Source of the DNA: an uncultured Bacilli bacterium
GTDB taxonomy: Bacteria; Bacillota_I; Bacilli_A; RF39; UBA660
NCBI GenBank assembly: GCA_910586635.1
Contig: CAJUJA010000019.1
Location: forward strand, 1-20,356
Reading direction: 5' to 3'
DNA length: 20,356 nucleotides
The translations under genes and the position numbers were made by a program. The notes under the pieces were generated by a model that was not told where the DNA came from, did not search any database, and saw nothing but the letters and a program-made list of their open reading frames with translations. This document shows, one piece after another, positions 1 through 5,553 of the stretch (its first letter is position 1; each line of letters opens with the position of its first letter).

Positions 1-66
1 GACTTATTGCTTTTTTTCTATATAATTGGTGTCACATCAATTGTAACGCTACAAAAAGGGAATTAA
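1..66 (+). CDS. 3' end of an upstream, probably membrane-protein gene (partial)
   Basis: Frame 1 is open from the first base to a TAA at 64-66. It encodes about 21 residues, mostly hydrophobic (roughly LLLFFYIIGVTSIVTLQK), as expected for the last membrane helix and short tail of a protein whose body lies outside the window. Frame 3 is also open over this stretch, but its translation looks less like protein. The hairpin at 53-87 overlaps the end of this reading frame and could terminate it. The family cannot be identified from so short a piece. Confidence 0.35.
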   Translation, partial: DLLLFFYIIGVTSIVTLQKGN

Positions 67-89
67 ATAAGTAGAAATCTCCTTTTTTT
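53..89 (+). terminator. possible intrinsic terminator of the upstream gene
   Basis: AAAAAGG (53-59) can pair with CCTTTTT (81-87), and the 3' arm runs into a T-tract (83-89). The loop is long (about 21 nt) and the stem is mostly A-T, so this is only a moderate candidate. It sits between the upstream stop at 66 and the ftsE promoter, where a terminator would be expected. Confidence 0.35.
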
Positions 90-102
90 ATGTCGAAATT
101 TA

Positions 103-111
103 TGATATACT
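103..111 (+). promoter_or_regulatory. extended -10 promoter for the ftsEX operon
   Basis: TGATATACT is an extended -10 element (TGn + TATACT, hexamer 106-111). No good -35 box lies 17 nt upstream, only a T-run. Transcription would start near 118, leaving a leader of about 18 nt with AAGGTGG (121-127) as ribosome site for ATG 136. This placement argues against the in-frame GTG at 124 as the start. Confidence 0.5.
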
Positions 112-135
112 GTTGATACTAAGGTGGTTGATAGA

Positions 136-834
136 ATGGACTTGATTCGATTAAAAAATGTTAAAAAACAGTACAAAAATGGTGTTACCGCAATACACGA
201 TATGAACTTATCCATAAAAAAAGGTTCTTTTGTCTTTGTAATAGGAGGATCAGGAAGTGGAAAGTCAACTTTGATCAAAATGCTATATCGTGAGGAAAAA
301 CCAACTAGTGGAAATATTGTAGTGGGTGGAGTAAATGTTGCAAAGTTAAGGAATAAAAAGGTTTATAAATTACGTAGAAAATTAGGAATTGTTTTTCAAG
401 ACTATCGCTTACTTCCAAAACTAACTGTGTTTGAAAATGTAGCTTTTGCAATGGAAGTATTGGGAGCCCATAAAAACGAGACTAGAGTAAAGACCTTAAA
501 GGCAATTGAAATGGTTGGATTAAAAAATAAAGTCCATAATTATCCTGATCAATTGTCTGGTGGAGAACAACAACGTGTTGCAATCGCTAGAGCAATTGTC
601 AATGACCCTAAATTATTATTATGTGATGAGCCAACAGGAAACTTAGATCCAGAAATGAGTATGGAAATAATGAAAGTGTTAGAAAATATTAATACGAAAA
701 AGGGTACTACTATTTTAATGGTTACTCATGATAAAGATATTGTTAATAAAATGAAGAAGCAGGTTATTACTTTAAAGGACGGAAGACTTATCAATAATCA
801 AGAGAAAGGAACATATGACGATGAAGATATTTAG
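136..834 (+). CDS. ftsE: cell-division ATP-binding protein FtsE
   Basis: ABC-type ATPase of 232 residues from ATG 136, the usual FtsE length. Visible motifs are Walker A GGSGSGKST (37-45), a Q-loop at VFQDYRLL (Q88), the signature LSGGEQQ (140-146) and Walker B LLLCDEPTGNLD (160-171), followed by the switch His in MVTHD. The VFQDYRLLP Q-loop is typical of FtsE. In Gram-positive bacteria FtsE hydrolyses ATP at the membrane to drive FtsX and activate a peptidoglycan hydrolase during division. ATG 136 is preferred over GTG 124 because AAGGTGG sits 8 nt upstream of it and the promoter would place the GTG almost at the transcript end. The gene overlaps ftsX by 20 nt, so the two are translationally coupled. 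Confidence 0.95.
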   Translation: MDLIRLKNVKKQYKNGVTAIHDMNLSIKKGSFVFVIGGSGSGKSTLIKMLYREEKPTSGNIVVGGVNVAKLRNKKVYKLRRKLGIVFQDYRLLPKLTVFENVAFAMEVLGAHKNETRVKTLKAIEMVGLKNKVHNYPDQLSGGEQQRVAIARAIVNDPKLLLCDEPTGNLDPEMSMEIMKVLENINTKKGTTILMVTHDKDIVNKMKKQVITLKDGRLINNQEKGTYDDEDI

Positions 835-1720
835 AATGTTGGGCAGAGGTATAAGAGATGCCTTTAAAAGCGTATTTAGAAATTTCAGTTTATCTCTAGC
901 TTCTATATCATGTATTACGATTACCTTAGTGATTGTAGCAGTCTCTATTATAGCGTCTTTTAACGTTGAAAATTTTACAAAAGAAATTGAAAGCGATTTA
1001 ACGATTGTTGTATTTCTAGAAAATGATGCTACACAAGAAGATGCAGATAAGGTAACCCAAAAAATTAAAGAAATAAAAAATGTGGATTCTTATAAATTTC
1101 AGGGAAAAGAAGAAGTAAAAGAGGAAATGTCTAAAGAATCAGATGTTTTTAAATCCTTAATGGCGGAATGGAGTAAGGAAGATAACCCTTTAAAAGATAC
1201 TTATCAAATAAAAGTTAAGGATGCAAAACAGATAGGGAAGACAGCAAAAACCATTAAAGAAATAGAAAAAGTTTCTTTAGTCCGATATGGAGAGGGAATG
1301 GTAGAAAAGTTAGTCAAGGCATTTTCATCGATAGAAAAAGTATCTTATGGGGTAGTTATTGCCTTAATATTAGTTACTATATTTTTAATTATTAATACGA
1401 TTAAATTAACGATATTTTCAAGAAAAAGGGAAATTAGTATTATGAGATTAGTAGGTGCTAGTAATTTTTCTATTAAAACACCATTTATTATAGAAGGAAT
1501 GTTTTTAGGATTAATTGGTTCTATTCTTCCCGTTGTATTAACGACTTTTGGATATTTGACCTTTTATAACCATTTTGGTGGATATCTATTTACTGAGTTA
1601 ATAGAATTAATCAAACCAGAGCCGTTTATTTATCAGACTTCAGGAATTATTGTGATTATTGGAATTTTAGTTGGTATGATTGGTAGTGCAAGTGCAGTAA
1701 GGAAGTATTTAAAAGTATAA
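815..1720 (+). CDS. ftsX: cell-division protein FtsX (permease-like)
   Basis: Membrane protein of 301 residues with the FtsX layout. There is a short cytoplasmic N-terminus, TM1 (about 26-49), a large extracellular loop (about 50-172, containing DLTIVVFLENDATQEDA), then TM2 (about 176-197), TM3 (about 220-247) and TM4 (about 272-295). The motif RLVGASNFSIKTPFIIEG after TM2 is characteristic of FtsX and related permeases. The loop is where the M23 hydrolase encoded next should bind. Two starts are possible, ATG 815 (AAAGGA at 805-810, spacing 4) and ATG 821 (spacing 10); the sequence does not decide. The stop TAA shares its last A with the ATG of the next gene. Confidence 0.95.
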   Translation: MTMKIFRMLGRGIRDAFKSVFRNFSLSLASISCITITLVIVAVSIIASFNVENFTKEIESDLTIVVFLENDATQEDADKVTQKIKEIKNVDSYKFQGKEEVKEEMSKESDVFKSLMAEWSKEDNPLKDTYQIKVKDAKQIGKTAKTIKEIEKVSLVRYGEGMVEKLVKAFSSIEKVSYGVVIALILVTIFLIINTIKLTIFSRKREISIMRLVGASNFSIKTPFIIEGMFLGLIGSILPVVLTTFGYLTFYNHFGGYLFTELIELIKPEPFIYQTSGIIVIIGILVGMIGSASAVRKYLKV

Positions 1721-2928
1721 TGAGTAAGAAATTAGTAAAAGTTATAAGTATAGTATCTTTAATATCTTTGGTAGCACTACCCAATAATATTAAAGCAAAA
1801 AGTATAAGGGACTTTGAAAATGAAGTGGCAAAATATACCTCTGAATTACAGGCTAAAAAGGATAAGATCGCTAAAAATGATGCTGAGGTTGCTCAAATCA
1901 AAAAGAAAATTTCAGAAATTAAAAATCAGATCAAGAATACAAAAGAAGAAATTTCTAGCCTAGAGGCTCAAATCAAAAAGAATAACGAGGAAATTGCTAA
2001 AAAGAAAGAGGAAAGTAAAAAAATTATGAAATACTTTCAAGTAATGAATGGAGAAAATTCTTATTTGGAATACGTATTTGGTTCAACTAGTATCACCGAT
2101 ATGATTTATAGAATATCTGTAGTCGAACAATTAACAGATTATAATCAAAAAATGGTAAAAGAGTTAACTGAATTAATAGAAACTAATAAAAGGCAAAAAA
2201 GTGAATTAGAGCAAAAGAGAAAAGAATTAGAAGGATTAGAAAAATCCCTTGTCGATCAAAAAGAAAGAATTGGTGCAGATACTGCTTCTATTAAAGCTGG
2301 GATGCCAGGAGTAGAGCAGCAAATTAAATCAGCAAAAGAACAAGTTGCATACTTTAAAAAATTAGGTTGTGGAGCAAACGAAGATGTAGCTGCTTGCTCC
2401 TATAGGAAACTACAAAGCAGTGGAGGATCGGGGGGAGCTTCCCTACCTAGTGTAAATGGATTTTATAGACCAATTGAATATGGATATATTGTTAGAGGGT
2501 ATACGGGCTGTGGAACTTACTTAGGATTTGCAGGATGTACAGGTCATACAGGAATCGATATTGGAAGTTCTAACAAATCGATTAATGTTTATCCAATCGC
2601 TAGCGGAACTGTTTCAGCGACCTATCACGATCCAGCAGGTGCATTAGTTGTAAAAATAAGACATAACTACAATGGTAGATTTATTTATTCAACTTATGCT
2701 CATCAAAGAAATTTTGCAGTATCAACAAATCAGTATGTATCTCATACAACCTCTATTGGACAAATGGGTTCTACTGGAAACTCCTCAGGACCACATCTTC
2801 ATTTAGAAGTATCAACCTGTGATTGGAAATCGGATGGAGGGGGCTGTACTTGGGAATCCTATGCCAAATATAATACTAGAAATCCTGCTAATTATGTGAG
2901 TTTTCCATCAAGATGGAGTAATCGATAG
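1720..2928 (+). CDS. secreted coiled-coil M23 peptidoglycan hydrolase (FtsEX partner, PcsB/EnvC-like)
   Basis: 402 residues. The first ~26 form a signal peptide (KK start, hydrophobic core VISIVSLISLVAL, then NNIKAKS). Residues about 28-215 are rich in K/E heptads and form a long coiled coil. After a Gly/Ser linker (about 235-243) comes an M23/LytM domain with metal ligands H276 and D280 (HTGID), H328 (YAHQ) and H359/H361 (HLHLEV). All ligands are present, so it is probably an active endopeptidase rather than an EnvC-type activator, although activity cannot be proved from sequence. The gene starts in a 1-base stop/start overlap with ftsX, matching FtsEX-hydrolase modules in which the ABC pair gates cell-wall cleavage. 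The extra Cys residues near the catalytic domain are unusual and could form disulfides outside the cell. Confidence 0.9.
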   Translation: MSKKLVKVISIVSLISLVALPNNIKAKSIRDFENEVAKYTSELQAKKDKIAKNDAEVAQIKKKISEIKNQIKNTKEEISSLEAQIKKNNEEIAKKKEESKKIMKYFQVMNGENSYLEYVFGSTSITDMIYRISVVEQLTDYNQKMVKELTELIETNKRQKSELEQKRKELEGLEKSLVDQKERIGADTASIKAGMPGVEQQIKSAKEQVAYFKKLGCGANEDVAACSYRKLQSSGGSGGASLPSVNGFYRPIEYGYIVRGYTGCGTYLGFAGCTGHTGIDIGSSNKSINVYPIASGTVSATYHDPAGALVVKIRHNYNGRFIYSTYAHQRNFAVSTNQYVSHTTSIGQMGSTGNSSGPHLHLEVSTCDWKSDGGGCTWESYAKYNTRNPANYVSFPSRWSNR

Positions 2929-2972
2929 CATACAGGTAGAAGTTTAAAAAAATTAAGTATAAAACAAAAGAA

Positions 2973-2996
2973 CCTCCTAATACTATTATTAGGAGG
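2973..2996 (+). promoter_or_regulatory. hairpin that buries the ribosome site of the next gene (possible attenuator/terminator)
   Basis: CCTCCTAAT (2973-2981) pairs perfectly with ATTAGGAGG (2988-2996) around a 6-nt loop. The 3' arm contains the AGGAGG ribosome site of the gene at 3004. An A-rich run precedes the stem and ATTTT follows it, so it could also act as a weak terminator for the M23 hydrolase gene. Confidence 0.7.
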
Positions 2997-3003
2997 ATTT
3001 TAA

Positions 3004-3441
3004 ATGGAAGAAAAATTTGAATTATTAGAACAAGTATATCATGATGCATCTATGGGATCTTATACAATAGAAAAATTATTAGAACAGTTAAAGGAAAAAG
3101 ATAATAAAATTAAGGCATATCTAGAAGAGGTATTGAAAGAATATCAACAATATCAAGAAGAAGCTGGAGAAATTTTAAAAGAGAATAATATAGAGCCAGA
3201 TAATCCTGGATGGATGTCTAAAATGGGATCAGCAATGGGGATTAGTAAAGAAGTAAAGGAAGATAATAGTGACTCAGCAATAGCTGATATGATGATTAAG
3301 GGTGTATCTACAGGTTCTATTGAAATTGAAAAAAAATTAAAAGAGTATGAACAAGATATTGATAAGGAACATAAGAAATTGGCAAGAAATTATTTGAAAT
3401 TTCAACAAAAAGCGATCCAACACTTAAAAGAATATTTATAA
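3004..3441 (+). CDS. small helical protein of unknown function
   Basis: 145 residues, not recognised. There is no signal peptide or membrane segment. The sequence is very rich in E and K and is predicted almost entirely helical: helices at about 2-33, 34-62 and 100-145 around a Pro/Gly/Met-rich centre (NPGWMSKMGSAMG, about 68-80). This suggests a soluble helical bundle of the ferritin-like or four-helix type. It is not the DGR Avd protein despite lying just upstream of it, because it lacks the basic Avd pattern and a terminator separates the two. Its AGGAGG ribosome site (2991-2996) is sequestered in a hairpin, so translation is likely regulated or coupled to melting of that stem. It may be cotranscribed with the ftsEX operon if the hairpin is read through. 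Confidence 0.8.
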   Translation: MEEKFELLEQVYHDASMGSYTIEKLLEQLKEKDNKIKAYLEEVLKEYQQYQEEAGEILKENNIEPDNPGWMSKMGSAMGISKEVKEDNSDSAIADMMIKGVSTGSIEIEKKLKEYEQDIDKEHKKLARNYLKFQQKAIQHLKEYL

Positions 3442-3442
3442 C

Positions 3443-3467
3443 CAAGAGTAAATTCTCTTGATTTTTT
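3443..3467 (+). terminator. intrinsic terminator
   Basis: CAAGAG (3443-3448) pairs with CTCTTG (3455-3460) around a 6-nt loop, followed by A and six T. It lies 2 nt after the stop of the preceding gene and insulates the DGR cassette from the ftsEX side. Confidence 0.8.
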
Positions 3468-3494
3468 ATTTTGGTTCATGTAGTATAAGTAAAT

Positions 3495-3508
3495 ATGGTA
3501 TTTACCAT
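3495..3508 (+). promoter_or_regulatory. 14-bp palindrome upstream of avd, possible operator
   Basis: ATGGTA-TT-TACCAT is a perfect inverted repeat 30 nt upstream of the avd start, between the preceding terminator and the first DGR gene. A TATAAG (3484-3489) just upstream could be a -10 box, although no convincing -35 accompanies it. A regulator site controlling entry into the DGR operon is an inference from placement. Confidence 0.35.
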
Positions 3509-3537
3509 GAATTGGAAAATAGAAGTGAGATAAAAAT

Positions 3538-4125
3538 ATGGTAGAGCAAGTTAGTAGAAATAATAATTTAAAAATACCAAAGGAGATTGAAGTGGTAGTA
3601 AAAAATACCAATTCTATAGAAGATGAACTTTCATCCATAGAAGCCGTTGCAACAGCAAATGACCAAAAGTTCCAAAAGAATAGGATCAAAAAAAAATTAG
3701 AGGATTCTAATAAGGATACAGAGGTCATATCACAAATACCTACCAATGCCAATGACTTAATGGTAATAACAGTAGTGAAAAAATTAGGTGCTTATATTAT
3801 TGCAGTAACAGAAAAATCACCAAAAAAATTTAGAGGAGTTTTTGTTGTAAGAATGCAGAATTACTGTCTAGATACTTTAGAAAATCTGTTAGAGGCAAAC
3901 TTTATTAGAATGGATAGTTTAGAAAATAAAAATAAAAGAGCAGAGTTTCAAAAACAAGCCATCATAAAATTAAAATTATTAGGATATATTTCTATGTTAG
4001 CAGAAATATCTGGATGTATTTTAAAAAGACAATATAAGCAAATATCTATACAAGTAGCAGAATCAATTAATTTAATTACAGCTTGGAAAAAAAGTGATGA
4101 TGCTAGATGGAATAATAAAAAATAG
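3538..4125 (+). CDS. avd: DGR accessory variability determinant (Avd) with N-terminal extension
   Basis: 195 residues. The C-terminal part (about 74-188) has the Avd four-helix-bundle look: a basic, amphipathic layout with SPKKFRGVFVVRMQNYCLDTLENLLEAN-type helix 2 (residues about 94-121) and a final helix ending ITAWKKSD. Avd proteins form pentamers that bind the DGR reverse transcriptase and the template RNA and are needed for mutagenic cDNA synthesis. Position immediately upstream of TR and RT agrees. The first ~70 residues are an unusual charged extension (including KFQKNRIKKKLEDSNKDTE) not present in the compact phage Avd. It is basic enough to touch RNA, but its role is unknown. The ribosome site is weak (GAAGTGAG about 8 nt upstream of ATG 3538). 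There is no terminator after the gene, so transcription should continue into the TR. Confidence 0.88.
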   Translation: MVEQVSRNNNLKIPKEIEVVVKNTNSIEDELSSIEAVATANDQKFQKNRIKKKLEDSNKDTEVISQIPTNANDLMVITVVKKLGAYIIAVTEKSPKKFRGVFVVRMQNYCLDTLENLLEANFIRMDSLENKNKRAEFQKQAIIKLKLLGYISMLAEISGCILKRQYKQISIQVAESINLITAWKKSDDARWNNKK

Positions 4126-4477
4126 GATTTTAAGTCGAAAGACTTTTAATTAAGGGAAAAATCAATTTTTCCTGAATCCCACTGTTTGCGGCTCTTCGCC
4201 CGCGTCGTTAACTAAAATGGTAATAGTAACAACAACAATGTTAATAACCGAAATGGTGGGATTCGCGTCGATTCACTTTTGAAGAGATTCATAAGGAATC
4301 TAAAAAACGAATGTGAGAATTCTATTCTAAGTAGAATAGTACAGAATTTAAAGTGAAGGGATTTTTCTCTTTTCTAACCGCTTAAAGTGCGGTGGAAGAA
4401 CTAGAACACTTACACTTTCCAACGAGAATTTCTTTTTGGATGTTATCAGAGGTGTTCTTTTATTTGGAGGATTATAA
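4126..4477 (+). ncRNA. DGR template RNA region (TR with structured flanks)
   Basis: This 352-nt stretch between avd and RT has no gene. It holds the TR plus several hairpins: AAGTC-GAAA-GACTT (4132-4145, GNRA loop), GGAAAAA-TCAA-TTTTTCC (4155-4172), GCGG/CCGC (4188-4191 with 4200-4203) folding the 5' edge of TR, AGATTC/GAATCT (4285-4290 with 4296-4301), CTATTCTA-AG-TAGAATAG (4322-4339) and ACCGC/GCGGT (4377-4381 with 4389-4393). In the Bordetella phage DGR the RNA just downstream of TR is required for cDNA priming and Avd/RT binding. The spacer here (4271-4477) is in the right place for that role. RNA ends cannot be fixed from sequence. Confidence 0.75.
4197..4270 (+). repeat. DGR template repeat (TR)
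   Basis: 74 bases matching VR 5763-5836 without gaps. Of its 25 adenines, 14 differ in VR (TR positions 4215, 4216, 4229, 4231, 4232, 4235, 4237, 4238, 4243, 4246, 4247, 4251, 4252 and 4253). One further difference is T 4227 to G. In the VR reading frame TR reads A-R-V-V-N-stop-N-G-N-S-N-N-N-N-V-N-N-R-N-G-G-I-R-V. It is thus rich in AAC/AAT codons, the usual TR design that lets adenine mutagenesis reach many amino acids. The in-frame TAA (4213-4215) is unusual. Confidence 0.97.
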
Positions 4478-5500
4478 ATGTTAGAGGATATATTTTCATT
4501 TGAAAATTTATATGAGGCACATAAGAATTGTAGAAAATCAAAACAGCATAAGGGAGAAGTTGTAAGATTTGAAGTTTCCCTAGCTACTAATTTAGAAAAG
4601 ATAAGAAAAGGGATCGTTACACATAAATATAAAATGGGTAAATATAGAATGTTTCTAATTTATGAACCTAAAAAAAGAGTAATAGAAGCTCCCTGTTATC
4701 GAGATAGAATTGTTATCAGATGTTTTTGTGAACAGGTATTAAAACCTAAAATAGAGAAAAAACTTATTTATGATAATGCAGCATGTAGAAAGGGAAAGGG
4801 AACCCATTTTTCTATTAATCGATTAGAAAAATTTCTTAAAAGAGAGTACTTAAAAAGTCATAATAATAATAATATATACTTTTTAAAGTGTGATATTAGT
4901 AAATATTTTCCTAGTATTGATCATAGTATTTTACTTAATTTATTAAAAAAAATAGAGTTTAGTGATGAGGAAATAGAATTTATAGAATTATTAGTAAAAG
5001 CTGTGCCAAGTAAACAAGGGCTTCCACTAGGAAATCAGTCTAGTCAGTGGTTTGCCCTACTATATTTAAACAAGATAGATAGACTAATTAAGGAAAAGTT
5101 AAGAATTAAAGGTTATATTAGATATATGGATGATATGATTTTAATTAGTCGGGATAAAAACTATTTAAGATATTGCTTAGAACAAATTAAAAAGGTATGT
5201 AAGAATGAACTACATCTTTTATTAAATCAAAAAACGCAAATTGGTAAAGTGAAAGACGGAATTGACTTTTTAGGATATCGACATATATTAGATCAAAATG
5301 GAAAAGTAATTAGAAAGTTAAGGGCCAGTTCTAAGATAAGATTAAAAAGACATCTAAAGTTTTTAAAAAAATTAAGAGAAAGCGAAATAGTGGATGATCA
5401 ATATGTTGATATAAGAAAAAATGCTTATTATGAGTATTTAAAGAATACTAAGGAAAGTAAAAATTTCAAAGAACAAGTAAAACAAGTGTCAAGTGATTAA
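4478..5500 (+). CDS. DGR reverse transcriptase
   Basis: 340 residues, a typical length for a DGR RT. RT motifs run in order: basic N-terminal domain with YKMGKYRMF and RVIEAP (about 51-72), DISKYFPSID with catalytic D139 (139-148), QGLPLGNQSSQ (180-190), YMDD (216-219) with the catalytic Asp pair, and IDFLGY (RT7). QGxxxGNxxSQ is the motif that separates DGR RTs from group II intron and retron RTs, and no maturase or endonuclease domain follows. The enzyme works with Avd to copy the TR RNA while misincorporating at adenines. GGAGG at 4466-4470 lies 7 nt before the ATG. A 53-nt gap separates the stop from the chosen target-gene start. The C-terminus is strongly basic, as expected for RNA/Avd binding. 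Catalytic residues are intact, so the element is probably active. Confidence 0.97.
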   Translation: MLEDIFSFENLYEAHKNCRKSKQHKGEVVRFEVSLATNLEKIRKGIVTHKYKMGKYRMFLIYEPKKRVIEAPCYRDRIVIRCFCEQVLKPKIEKKLIYDNAACRKGKGTHFSINRLEKFLKREYLKSHNNNNIYFLKCDISKYFPSIDHSILLNLLKKIEFSDEEIEFIELLVKAVPSKQGLPLGNQSSQWFALLYLNKIDRLIKEKLRIKGYIRYMDDMILISRDKNYLRYCLEQIKKVCKNELHLLLNQKTQIGKVKDGIDFLGYRHILDQNGKVIRKLRASSKIRLKRHLKFLKKLRESEIVDDQYVDIRKNAYYEYLKNTKESKNFKEQVKQVSSD

Positions 5501-5528
5501 CGATTTTATTTCCAAAAGTTGGTATTAA

Positions 5529-5537
5529 TGGTATATT
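5529..5537 (+). promoter_or_regulatory. possible promoter for the DGR target gene
   Basis: TGGTATATT fits an extended -10 (TGn + TATATT, hexamer 5532-5537), the promoter type seen upstream of other genes here. Transcription would start near 5544, giving a very short leader to ATG 5554. It would let target and effector genes be expressed independently of avd and RT. Evidence is motif and position only. Confidence 0.3.
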
Positions 5538-5553
5538 ATAAATGGTGATAAAT

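Noticed and set aside
124..135. GTG at 124 as the ftsE start
   Set aside because: The promoter at 103-111 would start RNA near 118, leaving no ribosome site. AAGGTGG fits ATG 136.
3004..3441. The 145-aa helical protein as the DGR Avd
   Set aside because: It lacks the Avd sequence pattern and is followed by a terminator. The gene at 3538 matches Avd and adjoins TR.
4478..5500. Group II intron or retron reverse transcriptase
   Set aside because: It has the DGR QGxxxGNxxSQ motif, no maturase or endonuclease domain, no intron or msr/msd structure, and a TR/VR pair with adenine bias.
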